Below, in pieces: positions 1-10,705 of a stretch of DNA of 64,000 bases (its first letter is position 1; every line of letters starts with the position of its first letter). The stretch covers positions 1,054,001-1,118,000 of the forward strand of contig CM074133.1 in NCBI GenBank assembly GCA_037178625.1, given 5' to 3'. Below the pieces are notes generated by a model. The model made no database searches, was not told the origin of the DNA, and saw nothing but the letters and a program-made list of their open reading frames with translations. The stretch comes from Skeletonema tropicum. Taxonomy: Eukaryota > Bacillariophyta > Thalassiosirophyceae > Thalassiosirales > Thalassiosiraceae. A program made the position numbers and the translations under genes.

Positions 1-996
1 ATCCTCTCCAATCTTCTACTGTGCAGCAGAACTGAGTGTTGTTGAATCTCAAATCTTATATGTCATATTTGCCGCATAGAGTCGAATACCATCAGTAATG
101 CTTTCTCGCTCTCATATTACGTATTCGTTTGTTTCAAATTGTGCAACCTTGTCCACTATCACACGACTCAAATTGGCACAAGCAGAGTAATACATGTGTC
201 ATAGTCGATGCAGGTCATACTAGATAGTAATTGTTGCGTGCGGATGCAAATGTTTACAGAGGTATGCCCACTTTATACGCTACACAAAGCAACTTGCAAA
301 CACGAATGATGCAGCAACTAACACCAGAAAAACGTATCTTTGACCAAGCCGATAGTTTTGAATCATTAGAAGAGTATTTCCACTATCAAGAGGGGCAAGA
401 GCTTCACCTGACGCATCTGTTTTGGTTGATGTCGAGCGACGACGCCCAAAGCGCCAACAATCATCACGTGTTGAGTATTTTGTGAGCTCGACGACGACGC
501 AACACATTTATCTGATTGTCAGCAACATCAGAGATATTCTTTACCTCGTTCATTTTGTGTTGGTTAAACGGAATCGTCCGACGATGGAGGATAGAGGGAG
601 CCGTCGACGCGTAGGTTGTGTCACAACATCAACGTGATGTTTGCGCATAATTTGCATAAATACGATGGCGATTTGAGAGTTCTGCCTCAATAGATAAATC
701 CAAAGGACCGTTCGGATGCGGTCGATGATCAAGTCGCTATTCGTGGGGACTTGGTAGTTGTGTATGCCGCATGTTGGCGCCGGCAATCTCTCAATGACGG
801 ACGGAAAACCTTATGGAGGTGGTTTTTGTATTGGGACTCCTCAATCTCTGGGACCCACACAAACCAACAATCTGGACACACACCACCTCCATATATAAAA
901 TTTGCCGTTTTTCGCAACCTGGTCACGAATCGACAGCTCTACGTGATTTATCTCTATACGCGATAGACGAGTAACGTTGAACCTCGTGATTTGAAG

Positions 997-1056
997 TGAC
1001 CGTATTTGCACCTCCTCCGTGACCGTATTTGCACCACCACCGTGACCGTATTTGTA
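997..1056. repeat. 23-bp tandem repeat, about 2.6 copies
   Basis: The word TGACCGTATTTGCACC recurs at 997, 1020 and 1043, a constant 23-bp spacing. The third copy diverges after TGACCGTATTTG. No function is evident. Confidence 0.75.
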
Positions 1057-1502
1057 AGAAACAGCACAAAAACGTTGCCGCACAAACAAACACAAACTAG
1101 CACAGGCTAGCACAACCAGCACATCGATAGCACAAACCAGCACAAAATCAAGCATGAAGATTAGCACAAACCAGCACATCAACACAAACCATCACAACCT
1201 ACTAACACAAAATAATCTGCTATTTCATCTCTCATAATTATGCCACGCCGACTTCTAGCAGAAGACAATATGATGATGACAGGACAGCGAATCATCAGTA
1301 CCGTCTTTGAGAAGACAACACGCACAACATGCAGTATAGGTACTTTTCTAGGAGTAGGTAGGACGAAGTCAAGAATAGGGCCCGAGTGCAGGAAAAGCGG
1401 GGCACGTAATTATTATAGTATCGCTTTGGTTGTTGGCTGGTGGCTGGTTTAGAATGAGAAATGAGTGATGAAATGTGCGTACCCTGTTTGTGCGCTGCTT
1501 GC

Positions 1503-1628
1503 TAGGGAGTCCGAGGACTATGTACTCCTATTTTATTAGTGCGCACTTTAGGGAGTCCTTGGACTACCTACAAACGTATTATTTTATTATTTTGTGCGCA
1601 CTTTACTTAGGGAGTCTGAGGAATGACT
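1503..1628. repeat. Three dispersed copies of a GGGAGTCC / GTGCGCACTTTA block
   Basis: Near 1505, 1551 and 1610 the sequence repeats TAGGGAGTCC followed in two copies by GGACTA, so those two contain small dyads of the form AGTCC-NN-GGACT. The copies alternate with GTGCGCAC(TTTA) words. They could be protein-binding dyads or remnants of a repeat; nothing in the sequence decides this. Confidence 0.5.
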
Positions 1629-2413
1629 GATTTTGTGCGTACTCTTATTAGACCTGCCGTACCTGTCCCACAAATCACTACCTTCTCACTCCTACTGGCG
1701 GGGGGTATAAAAGTTTGTGACTTCTTTGGGAATAAGTAAATAAGAGTAATGTAATGAGACTCTTTTGATAGCATTAGAAAAAAAATTGAAGTAACAGTAA
1801 TCTGTAGGAGGAAGCAGACAATTGAAGAGGAATTCAGGCTGGAGTACCACCTGAGAGAGAGTAAGTGTCATTACATTTTCCCAGCACTGCGTTAGGCAAG
1901 GTACGACAGCGTCAGAGGCTTGTATGGGTCTGTTGTTAACATTAGTATTACTTTTGGGTTTTGTGCGTACTCGTTTCGTGCGTGCTCGTTCATTCACTCC
2001 GGAAGTGGGCTTGTTGGAGGGGGAGGCTACCTGACGCTGACGATGAATAATTTATTGGAGGAGCGGCCGAAGCTTAGAAATAACAAGCGGTAGCGATGTG
2101 GCATCATGCTGGCGGGCATGCGGCAACTCGGCCGGAATCCGGAATGGCATTGATGGAGTGGTGTGCCCTGGTTGTGATTGTAGAAATTAAAGGAGGTCCT
2201 GGAGAAGGGTTGCACAACTTGTTGATGCACGTAGGATTTCATTATGAAAAGTGCACCAGAGTACATACGCACATTTTCTACATACTTAAAGTACCGTGTT
2301 TTTAGAAAAAATTTCTGTTGTGTCTTGTAGGAATACAATACGATAGGAGTTTGTGGAACAAGAAGCGCTAGAGCAAAAAATGAGGCAAGGAAAATGAGGG
2401 CTGTTGTAGACTG

Positions 2414-2516
2414 GTTCTGTCAAGAGACGGATTTCGGCATTCATAAACGGGCGAGAACAGACGAAAACAGAGAAAATGAACCCTGCAAAATGAAGCCTTA
2501 TTTTTCTTGACAGAAC
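2414..2516. repeat. Short element with 12-bp perfect terminal inverted repeats
   Basis: GTTCTGTCAAGA at 2414-2425 is the exact reverse complement of TCTTGACAGAAC at 2505-2516, enclosing about 80 bp. This is the form of a very small MITE or a stem-loop. I could not identify a clear target-site duplication. Confidence 0.5.
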
Positions 2517-2659
2517 GGGTTAAGGGTTGGCGACGACGGTTCCCGCCAAAATTTTACATAATATTAATGCTGAGTACCGTTACCGTCTCGTCGGCAAACT
2601 GGAATGCGAAAGTTAGTACCGGGCCTTACAGGATGATCAGCACCCAACCACGCCGCTCA

Positions 2660-3025
2660 AGGCACGGCAACCATGATCACCGTTGCCGCCGTTGAATTAG
2701 ACCAAGTTAATAGCCGTATTTTGGGGTAATTGGTGGCTGACGGTTACTATGGATTACTATGTTGGTGTTGAAGCCCTCGCCGCTGCCAAATCCCCTGAGA
2801 GAAGGCAGCATGGAGGCAATATTAGGCGGTGACGTCCGGCGAGCGCCGCCCACTGCACAGTGCTCATTGAACGTCCTAAGGAGCGTTTCTGCTGAATCCA
2901 AGCACGATAACACAGACATAATAATCCATAGTAACGATCAGCCACCGATCGGCCGATATTACGGCTATTAACATGGTCTATTTCAGCGTCGGCAACGTCA
3001 ACCATTTTTGCCGTTCCGGAGAGTG
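2660..3025. repeat. Foldback (inverted-repeat) element with about 100-bp arms
   Basis: The left arm (about 2665-2765) matches the reverse complement of the right arm (about 2918-3022). Both carry GGCA..ATG..CGTTGCCG, then TAGACCA.GTTAATAGCCGTA, then GGTGGCTGA.CGTTACTATGG. The loop is about 150 bp. Both arms translate to related peptides in the same relative frame, but most differences are non-synonymous and one arm has a stop, so coding constraint is unlikely. It resembles a foldback or MITE-type element. Confidence 0.7.
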
Positions 3026-3407
3026 GTCCGTTCGAGCTTTCAATGACGGGAGATCAGGAGAACCCGAGACTCAGTGAGTGATGTCCAAGACTCAATGAAG
3101 GGGAGACGAGACTCAACCATAGGGCCGAAGAGGTCGTAACGACAGGACAAAGTTCGAATACCGGTTAACGGACGAGATGGTAAATTGATTTTGAAATTTC
3201 ACAAAACGACGCCAACCCTGCTTATTTTAGGTAGAATGCCAGCCAAAGATGTCGAGCTGCCTTCTGATGCGACACTTACAGACATTTTGCCATCACTTCC
3301 TAATTTCCGTACATAAGTACAACATAGCAAATTCATCAAGCTCCTTCCTACTTCCATCAGTCTCCTCGTCTCAAACATTGTATCTCAGCAACGAACTTCA
3401 CAAAGAA

Positions 3408-3883
3408 ATGCCCACACTATTCACAGATCCGAGATCTGGCGGAGTAAAGAAATCCAGCGGCGTCAACGTGCTACCAATAGTAGCCGAAACATGGGCACAA
3501 ATCCGCGACGACAAAAATACCGATGTAGATTATCTAATCGCAAGCTTTGATGGGAGCAGTAAGACTGATATAACAGTGATATCATCTGGGGCGGGTGGTG
3601 TAGAAGCGTGTGCTGCAGCGTTGTTGGAGAATAAAGCGTGTTATGGAGGGGTTCGATTGCGGCGGAATGGAAGATTTGTTACCTTCTTTTATGTGCCTGA
3701 GGGATGCCCTCCTTTGCAAAGGGGAAGAGGTAAGATGAACGTGTGAAATAATAATCGCAGCCTTGCGCTTTACGCAATTAGCTTAATAACATCGACCTTT
3801 GCGTGTCTCTACTCAAAAATGAACGCAATTCGGCTGTCTCTGTTGTACCAGCTTCAATGTACAAAAATGGTGAGTTGAGTTGA
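3408..3883 (+). CDS. Coactosin-like ADF-H (cofilin homology) actin-binding protein
   Basis: The protein from the ATG at 3408 resembles coactosin-type ADF homology domains. It has an N-terminal helix region (VLPIVAETWAQIRDD), a central strand turn, the GAGGVEACAAAL segment and the strand pair YGGVRLRRNGRFVTFFYVPEG followed by basic residues. Family members bind F-actin. An ATG 53 codons upstream (3249) is in frame, but that extension is low-complexity and looks like 5' leader. The frame reaches GGAAGAG and then a GTAAGA donor at 3730. Splicing to the CAG acceptor at 3849-3851 would add RASMYKNGELS and a stop at 3881-3883, which I infer as the 3' end. Without splicing the frame stops at 3746. 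A GTGAGT just inside the proposed second exon leaves other endings possible. The domain is confident; the last exon is not. Confidence 0.6.
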
Positions 3884-5051
3884 TAGGTCTTTGTAATGCA
3901 ACGCCGGCCATCATTTCGTACGATGCGCAAGATTCATGTCATCATTATCTCACAATTATCAACTCTTGGCTCTTCTTTTTATTTGGAAGGGGTATTGAAT
4001 GTTCTCGAGGGAAGTGACAATGAAATTGACATGCGCCCTGGATTGACAGAGGATCAATGTTGAATATATATCTTTATGCAATCCAACACGGCCATCAGTC
4101 ATCAGTCCAAGTTCTAAGTAAATTAATGGGAGAAAATCTCTTCATGCACTCATTTGTAAATGTGTGAAAGCGAGGATTACTAATCACTACATTGCGTGTG
4201 CATGAAAAGGAGATGCTGATCAGAATGTATACAAAACGCTTGCGGGCTCTGAAAGCTTGTTGGAGTAAAATGAAGTAGCTACGCAGTAATTCATGGACAA
4301 GTTGGGTATTATTGCCAGCATGAATCAGCATCACAATTATTATAGTCAGGTGTTTTTTTCATAAGCTAGTGTTAGAATTAGAATGAACAAGCCCCTCACC
4401 TGAAAAGATGTTGTAGCAATATATTAAGCTATCTTAATCCTTATGAGCTCCTCCCCACCAGCAAAAAATAGGCTGGGGACCAGCACTTCTGCCACTGTTT
4501 AGAGAGATCGATGGTTCCCATGGAGTCAAGTGCGAGCACTGGACCTAGAGGTTCTTGCTCGTCTGCATTGAACTCAAACCCGAGGATACTAGCTGTAGGA
4601 GTGGGCCGCTCACTAAAACTATGATGACTAACCGCATACAAAGATGCGATGTGTGCAAAGGCCCCGTTAGTTGAGGCATCGACTTTGCAGCCGCAAACGA
4701 TACATCATACATCTCATAAGTTACTCATAAGCTTACCTACTTGAAGGCCGGGCCGGGCATAATAGATGTGGGCGAAGCAGCAAGCAGAGGAAAGGTTGAG
4801 TACCGATTAGATGAGAAAGGTCTTTCAGCCAACTTTTCTTCTAGAGGAATCAATATCTAAAATTGCGGCGGGACCAAGACACCTACATCAAGACACCTCT
4901 AAGCGAAAGAGGTTTTCATGGAGAATATGGAGAAGAGTCTTGCATTTTGCTCTGATCCTGCATACATACTTTTAGAGAGTGGAGAGTGAGTGATGTGTTT
5001 GTGCTCGCACAATCCGGTGATGATAATCTTCCCTTCTTAATCTTAATTAAC
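3884..5051. other. Intergenic region, no supported gene
   Basis: No open frame here has a recognisable domain. A minus-strand frame of about 60 codons at 4441-4641 has protein-like composition but no start context or partner exon I could identify. The stretch otherwise looks like spacer and 5' leader for the next gene. Confidence 0.4.
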
Positions 5052-6237
5052 ATGCTAACTTTACCATCCTTAGATCAGCTTTTAACGCCGACATCCATGG
5101 CGACAACAGCTATATTCTTCGCTATTTTCTGGGGTGTCTACGTCGACATAACGGAGAAAAAAATTACCCAGAAACTGATCGAGACAAAATGGTGGACAAG
5201 AGCTATCTCCCCCACGAAATCAATGATGTACAACTTCGGTTACCCGAAAGAGCCAAGCAAACGCTTCCCAGACGGAGTTACGGAACGGTCAGCAAGGGAC
5301 TTCTACGCAGCTTTAATCAGTATCTGTGTTGCGCATGTATTTTGTGCGACGCCCATGCTACCAGTTTTGATCTATGGCTGGGACAAGTCATCCGAGCTAA
5401 TGAAAGTATCGTTCGTATTGGGAACTCTAGCAGATCTTGGATATGAAATATACGATGCAATCAGATTTACATTCCGAACATTTGCTCCGAACCACCCTGC
5501 ACCTACTCCAATCGAGTTCTTTGTTATCCTTGTGCTGCTACATCACACAACTGCTCTTATTCTTGTCATTCCACTAAACTTGCACTACATTGAAAGATTT
5601 GAGTAACACCAGACAGCGGTAGCTCTTCTTTATGCTGCGTCTGCTTGCTACTTAGCTGGAGCATACAAGTTTACTCTAGATGTGTACGAAAAGAGGAAAG
5701 ACTTCGTTCTATACAAGATCATCGTTCTGTTTCAACTTGCAGTCATCCTGTACACGCGAATCTATCTATGGTTTGCAGCTGCATTTGGGCTGCGTGCTTA
5801 CATGAGAGAGCAAAACGATACTACTTTCTTTAATGTTGCTACTGTCAGTAAGTGAAGAGATGACATGACTTGTAGCATTTCTTGCACCACCTGCACCTGC
5901 TCATATCTTCTGTTGTTGATTGTTTCTCTTCACTTGATTGTTACCTCTAGTGATAACGATCTTCTCGATCTTCAACATTGTCCTTGTCATTGATGCAGTA
6001 GGAGCAGCAGCCAAGTGGTTGCCAAAAAGCTTCCCTACATCAAAGACGGAAAAGAATGAGACTGCAACATTAGTTCGAAGAACTTCAGCAACAGGAATTG
6101 TGACACCTGCACTCCGATATCTAAGGACATTGGAAACAAAACGGAAGGTCAAAGCGGGAGTGCATGTCGTAATTGCCATCAACCGATTGAGCAGTCATGC
6201 CAGTAGCATTTCTAGTATCAAGAACAAGAAGGATTGA
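5052..6237 (+). CDS. TLC-like multi-pass membrane protein, interrupted by one in-frame TAA
   Basis: The first in-frame ATG is at 5052. The protein has several hydrophobic segments, an acidic-aromatic segment (DLGYEIYDAIR) and a double-histidine helix (LLHHTTALILVIPLNLHY). This layout resembles TLC-domain or related 4-6-helix ER membrane proteins; the substrate is unknown. The frame meets TAA at 5604-5606 and continues in the same frame with clearly coding membrane sequence (HQTAVALLYAAS...) to 5847. A CA|GTAAGT donor at 5848 joins a CTAG acceptor ending at 5950, so the second exon (5951-6237) stays in frame and ends in a basic tail. The intron is 103 bp. No plausible intron removes the TAA, because a GT...AG around it would be 10 bp. 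It is therefore a nonsense allele, a recent pseudogene, readthrough or an assembly error. Family assignment is moderate. Confidence 0.65.
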
Positions 6238-6476
6238 GACTTTTATTGGACTAGATATGGACTAACTATGTTGTCAGCCTACAATCTATAAGAAGTGATC
6301 TCAGGCAAAGTCGAGAGATGCAAAGCTTGTTCAGAGCAATGGCTTCAGGATAATGAGTTAGAAAGGATGGGGCTGTGCAAACGCAGACTTCACGGGGAGG
6401 TGATTATTGTAGTATGTAGTGTAACAAGGTGATTATTATAATATATTTACAGAACGAATCTTCCTAGCTAATCGAC

Positions 6477-7607
6477 CTAAGAGAAATGTCGGAACATGAC
6501 TGGGCACATTCTCAAATGCTGGTCAATAAAGTAGTTGGAAGGCGGTTTTCCTGCATGACTTGGATAGTAATGATGACTCCCAGATTGATACGGAACGCCT
6601 AGACAGTGACGGCAGTGCCACGCACCTTTCCCGTCAAAAATGAAGGGGAATTCTCTCAAATAAACTTTGGTTGGGGCTGGACCCGACTTGGGTGCAATAT
6701 TCACTCCCATGTTCTCCTTTACTCCGTCGTCTCGCTTCTTCGTGCCGTTCGCGGTTGGAGAATGAATAGACTTGGACATGAGCGTTCCATCAACATCAAC
6801 ACTCGATAGAGCAGCGCCTACACTGTTCACATTCTTCTTGATCCGCTTGTGCCTTTCATCGTTGCTCTTGTTTGGATGTAGTTCTTGGGTAGGATATTCT
6901 ATCGCTTCATGCTTCCTCTTCTTTGTCTTTGTTTCGATGCATGAGACGGAATTCTTAGCAGATTCACTATCAGTTTGAGCAATATCCTTCTCCATGGCAA
7001 ACAAAGGATTCTCCTCCTCCGTGATGACACTCTCCATTTCCATCTTCTTCTCTTTCATCACCTCCTTCTTCTCGACTGGCTCTTTCACTTCCAGCGCAGG
7101 CGCAGATTCCAACATTCCTCCAATGCGGATCGGACGCAAAGCAGAACGAAACGAGAACCGAAAGTCAAAATCAGAAGGAGCAAGCTTCTTGGAATCTTCA
7201 TTCTTCTTCCGAGTCACTTTGTCGATGCATCCTTCATCGCTGCAAACAACGTAGATTTTCTCCGTGAAGCAAATGACATTCGTCATCGATGGCGCACCCA
7301 CCACGGATGAACAGTAGGAAGATGCACGTTGATTGCAGCAGATGCATTTCCATTCCTTATTCTCGTCTTGTAATAATTTTACCTTTTCGGGAGCAAATGC
7401 CTCCAGCGCACTTGCGCTAACGTCCCTCGGAATTGCTCCTCGGTCTTCGATTGACGCATTGAAGATCCGTGTTACAGTCGTCATCGGCTCCGGCTCCGAA
7501 TCCGAAGCAATTTCAGTGCCGCTGAAAAATTCTGCAGTATAGACGCTAGAGAGCAATTTATGCTTCTTTGTCAAGGGGGTATCGTTGTTCTTTTTGGGAC
7601 GGCACAT
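6477..7607 (-). CDS. Cys/His-rich nuclear-type protein of unknown function
   Basis: A 376-residue intronless frame with an ATG at 7607. A Cys cluster near residues 88-99 (WKCICCNQ...C) and further cysteines could bind zinc. The middle is charged and Lys/Glu-rich with basic KKRKH and RHKRIKK stretches that look like nuclear localisation signals. The last 50 residues form a second Cys/His module: WHCRHCLGVP, then SHHYYPSHAG, then FIDQHLRMCP. I have the impression that this C-terminal W-C-x2-C...FI.xH...C pattern recurs in diatom proteins, but I cannot name a family. It lies head to head with YJU2, with 685 bp between the start codons. Confidence 0.65.
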   Translation of the reverse strand: MCRPKKNNDTPLTKKHKLLSSVYTAEFFSGTEIASDSEPEPMTTVTRIFNASIEDRGAIPRDVSASALEAFAPEKVKLLQDENKEWKCICCNQRASSYCSSVVGAPSMTNVICFTEKIYVVCSDEGCIDKVTRKKNEDSKKLAPSDFDFRFSFRSALRPIRIGGMLESAPALEVKEPVEKKEVMKEKKMEMESVITEEENPLFAMEKDIAQTDSESAKNSVSCIETKTKKRKHEAIEYPTQELHPNKSNDERHKRIKKNVNSVGAALSSVDVDGTLMSKSIHSPTANGTKKRDDGVKENMGVNIAPKSGPAPTKVYLREFPFIFDGKGAWHCRHCLGVPYQSGSHHYYPSHAGKPPSNYFIDQHLRMCPVMFRHFS

Positions 7608-7857
7608 TGTTCCAACAATGCGGAATGCAAACGGGGATGGAAGCGATGCAGAATGACGTGGGTGGCGATCGTGCGAGCGTGAGGTTCAGCTGCTGTTCTT
7701 TCTTTGGAGTAAGTATAGCCTAGACTATTTGTCGTCGAGTACGATGATGATAATCGCCGACGAAGAGTAGAATAGTAATAACAACGATGAAGGTCTTCTG
7801 AGAACGATGATGCAAGGGCAAGAATGAGGCAAAGCAGGAAATATGCTTACCAATAAG

Positions 7858-8052
7858 CTGGCTGGGGATGTGGGCGCTTTTGGACTTTCTTGGTGGCTCC
7901 GCCCACGTTGGCCCTAAAACTGTGGATAATCGGGTATAAATCAGCTCAGAGTACCATAAAATGTATATCCTAATGACCCAAATCTTCTGTATACCTCTCC
8001 CCACATCGACTATGATGTGGGCAAGCCCACACACCAACAATCCCGGTAGGCC
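7858..8052. mobile_element. MITE, diverged second copy of the 62.3-kb family
   Basis: The ends resemble the element at 62304-62506 read in reverse: GTGGGCGCTTTT near the left end, CCGCCCACGTTGGCCC inside it, and GTGGGCAAGCCCACAC then ATCCCGGTAGGCC at the right end. The core is AT-richer and diverged. No clear target duplication remains. A minus-strand open frame across 7720-8193 is produced by this element and is not a gene. It sits in the shared promoter region between two divergent genes. Confidence 0.6.
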
Positions 8053-8292
8053 TATGTACTCGCTTCCTCTCCAATCAATCCATGCAGCGCGGCCTAGCGC
8101 CGGGCGTGATTGATCGTGGTCGTCGCCATATCGAATCGAAGCCATAGCCGCAGGGTAGCAATAAGAAAGACTACACTTGTTCGTCGGGTTCATCTATTGC
8201 TGATCTAGAGAGAGAGAGTGCCCTGCGTTATTGACACCAAATAATTCAATTGATATAATAATTTCAATCACAACCACCACAACACATCAAAA

Positions 8293-9315
8293 ATGGGAGA
8301 ACGTAAGGTCCTCAACAAATACATCCCCGCCGACTTCGACCCCCTCCTCGTCCCCCGCACCAAAAAGCCCAAAGATGACCTAGTTACAGTCCGGATGATG
8401 CTCCCCTTCTCCATCCAATGTTCCACCTGCTCCTCCTTCCTCTACCGTGGACGAAAATTCAACTCGAAAAAAGAATCCGTCAAGGGCATCGAGGGGAAAT
8501 ATTTGGGTATTCAACGGTTTCGATTTTATATCAAGTGTACCGATTGTGCACGGCCCATTACCTTCTTGACTGATCCGAAAAATGCCGATTATGAAATGGA
8601 AAGTGGTGGGACGAGGAATTATGAAGTGTGGCATGATGAGAGTAAGGTGAATGCTGAGAATGAAAAGAGTGTGGAGGAGGAGGAAAAGTTGGATAGTATG
8701 AAGGCGTTGGAGAATCGGGTGGCGGAGAGTCAGAGGGAGATGGCCGAGATGGATGCTTTGGAGGAGATACGGGCGATGAATGAACGGCATACTCGGTTGA
8801 TGAAGGGGGGAAGAAAGGTCGATGTGGCGGAGGCGGTGTTGAAGGCAAGAGAGGTGGCAATGGGTGGTGGTACTGGTGGTGATGTGGGCGAGGAGGAATT
8901 ATTGGACTTGAATGCAAGTGGATTGACAAAGGATGAAGAAGACTTGGTTCAAAGTATCAAGTTTGGAAAAGATACCTCGGATGCTGCGGTGGAAATACAT
9001 CGATTAGATGAACAAGATGAAGTATTGGCAGAAAAAAGACGACAAGAGGAGGCTGAGGCAATAATGAACAAACAAAAACGTAATGATGAGGGCAAGAAGA
9101 TGACGACTGTGCCTGTGTTTAAGGTGAAACGAAAAAAGAAAAAGATTAGTAGCGATGCTACCATCACAACCAACTCTACAATACCAGAAGCCAAACGAGC
9201 AAAGGTACAAGAAGAAGTAGCAGAGAAAAAGGCAGAATCGAATCCTCCTCCGAAAGAACCTATCGGTTTGAGTGGCTTACTCGGTGGTTATGGATCCGAT
9301 TCTGATTCGGATTGA
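8293..9315 (+). CDS. YJU2: Splicing factor YJU2 / CCDC94 (CWC16 family)
   Basis: The N-terminus MGERKVLNKYIPADFDP, the segment VRMMLPFSIQC, the FRFYIKCTDC block and ITFLTDPKNADYEMESGGTRN match the conserved YJU2/CCDC94 fold closely. Two CxxC pairs (C43/C46 and C82/C85) form the zinc site of this family. YJU2 enters the activated spliceosome and promotes the first transesterification (branching) step. Residues from about 120 on are charged coiled-coil-like sequence, then a Lys-rich stretch (KRKKKKI), and the protein ends in an acidic GSDSDSD tail. It is 340 residues and intronless, near the family's usual length. The start at 8293 is supported by the invariant N-terminus. The next gene converges, with 103 bp between stop codons. 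Confidence 0.95.
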   Translation: MGERKVLNKYIPADFDPLLVPRTKKPKDDLVTVRMMLPFSIQCSTCSSFLYRGRKFNSKKESVKGIEGKYLGIQRFRFYIKCTDCARPITFLTDPKNADYEMESGGTRNYEVWHDESKVNAENEKSVEEEEKLDSMKALENRVAESQREMAEMDALEEIRAMNERHTRLMKGGRKVDVAEAVLKAREVAMGGGTGGDVGEEELLDLNASGLTKDEEDLVQSIKFGKDTSDAAVEIHRLDEQDEVLAEKRRQEEAEAIMNKQKRNDEGKKMTTVPVFKVKRKKKKISSDATITTNSTIPEAKRAKVQEEVAEKKAESNPPPKEPIGLSGLLGGYGSDSDSD

Positions 9316-9418
9316 GTATCTACATAATTGACATGCATATACTTTATTGCACACTGTCCATTTGAAAGTATAAGTAATTTGTACAATAGAATGATATTGA
9401 TTAGCTATTTTATATACA

Positions 9419-10312
9419 TTACGTAGTTTCCTTCATTCGTTTCTTCGCCAAGTTGATATTGCAATCAGTACACCAAGGACAATTATCATCTCCATTCTCA
9501 TGACAAACACAACAACAATCCAATTGTATCGGTTCCGACCACCCATTATTATCATCTTGTGGGATGTCACTTTCATACCCTTCACTTGCACCATTACCTT
9601 CATTTTTGTTACCACCTTTTGACTTGACTTCATCACGTTCCTTTTCCAACATAATCTCTCTAACTTTCTCATTACAAATATACTCTGTCACATCCACCCT
9701 CCTATCCTCTTCTATACACCTTCTAACCCAATCTACTGAGACTATATCCACATTACGTTTGATAGCCTGTCGTATCCGTTGGGTGAGGTTGGTTATGGCA
9801 CTGGAAGTACAGATTAGGTAGTGGACACGTTTGTGCACTTGTGGAGAGATTGTAGCTCCATGAGATTGGAGGAGGGATTTGAGTGATTTGAGAGTTTCGT
9901 ATTGATCTTCTTCATTGTTGTTGTTGTTGTTGTTGTTTGGTGTGGTGTTGGTACTACAAGATTTGGTGGATGGATTGCCAGAGTCATTATTGTTGCTTTG
10001 ATGTACTTTATTGTCAGTGGACAGAGCAAGGATTAACCCATTGAAAATCATCTTGTTGTTATCATCAGAAGATGGTGTAGTAGTAGTAGTAGTTGTTGAT
10101 GCAGTGCGCTTTCGTTTCTTCTTCCTCTTTTGAGACTTGGAAGAAAACATCTCCTTGCTTGATGTTGACGATGTTGTGACAATGCCATCATCTTTCTTCT
10201 CTTGATGGTCAGCAACTTCTTTTTCTTGGCTGTCGTCAAATCTGATGTGTTGCTTAGTTGGTTTTGGAGAAGCAAGAATAGACGACTCTTTCTTCCTGGA
10301 CTTAGACGACAT
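9419..10312 (-). CDS. BRCT-domain protein with C-terminal Cys-rich motif
   Basis: A 297-residue intronless frame. Residues 1-85 are low-complexity with a strongly basic KRKKKRKR stretch (probable nuclear signal). A BRCT domain occupies about residues 88-213: IFNGLILALST, an Asn-rich loop, LKSLLQSHGATISPQVHKRVHYLIC, then VDIVSVDWVRRCIEE with the conserved Trp of the last helix. BRCT domains bind phosphopeptides or DNA ends, mostly in DNA repair and checkpoint proteins. The C-terminal 34 residues carry a Cys cluster (CCCVCH...CPWCTDC) that could hold zinc. Long Asn and Thr runs reflect trinucleotide repeats in the DNA. The specific pathway cannot be read from sequence. It is divergent from the next gene, 393 bp apart. 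Confidence 0.8.
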   Translation of the reverse strand: MSSKSRKKESSILASPKPTKQHIRFDDSQEKEVADHQEKKDDGIVTTSSTSSKEMFSSKSQKRKKKRKRTASTTTTTTTPSSDDNNKMIFNGLILALSTDNKVHQSNNNDSGNPSTKSCSTNTTPNNNNNNNNEEDQYETLKSLKSLLQSHGATISPQVHKRVHYLICTSSAITNLTQRIRQAIKRNVDIVSVDWVRRCIEEDRRVDVTEYICNEKVREIMLEKERDEVKSKGGNKNEGNGASEGYESDIPQDDNNGWSEPIQLDCCCVCHENGDDNCPWCTDCNINLAKKRMKETT

Positions 10313-10705
10313 GGTGTTGTCGATGAATCAAGAGATGACTTGCAGAGTGCATAAGAAAAAGTAAGTAGGCATTCTACCAGGCCAACCCACTGCTTCTGTA
10401 CGCTAGCTCGGTGTGTCACGTTGATAAACGGCTCTGGTCGACGGCTGACGGCTGATGTGGGTGATGGGGCATAGCCACCATAGGAGCTCCCCAATGATGG
10501 AACATCACATTAAGCCCCCCACCGAAAGGGTTTTGAAAGTATCTTTCCCATCCACCAATCAGTTCTCAGTTCCTGATCGGCGCAGCTGAATGGCATCAAA
10601 TCTTTGCCAGCGCAGCTACTTAGCCGTTAGCCCTACGAATTGAAGGCAGAGCAACAGCATCGGCGGCTTCATTATTCATGAAAACAATTATATCAGCGCA
10701 GCACG

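Larger units (their letters stand above)
1..2410. other. Gene-poor stretch with small repeats
   Basis: I see no convincing gene here. Short open frames lack recognisable domains, and many overlap on both strands. The stretch holds a 23-bp tandem repeat (997-1056), a CA-rich run of degenerate AGCACAAACC-type words (about 1075-1215) and three spaced copies of a GGGAGTCC motif (1505-1630). It reads as intergenic or decayed repeat DNA. Confidence 0.5.

Noticed and set aside
5604..5606. Reassigned TAA codon (alternative genetic code)
   Set aside because: TAA is the normal terminator of other intact genes here (SAP-DLH ends TGGTAA; the BRCT gene also ends in TAA), and TGA and TAG are used as ends too.
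7720..8193. 157-residue minus-strand frame
   Set aside because: It coincides with the diverged MITE copy and has no domain.
8380..8929. Pro/His-rich minus-strand frames opposite YJU2
   Set aside because: They are the shadow of Glu/Met-rich codons of YJU2, with no independent signal.
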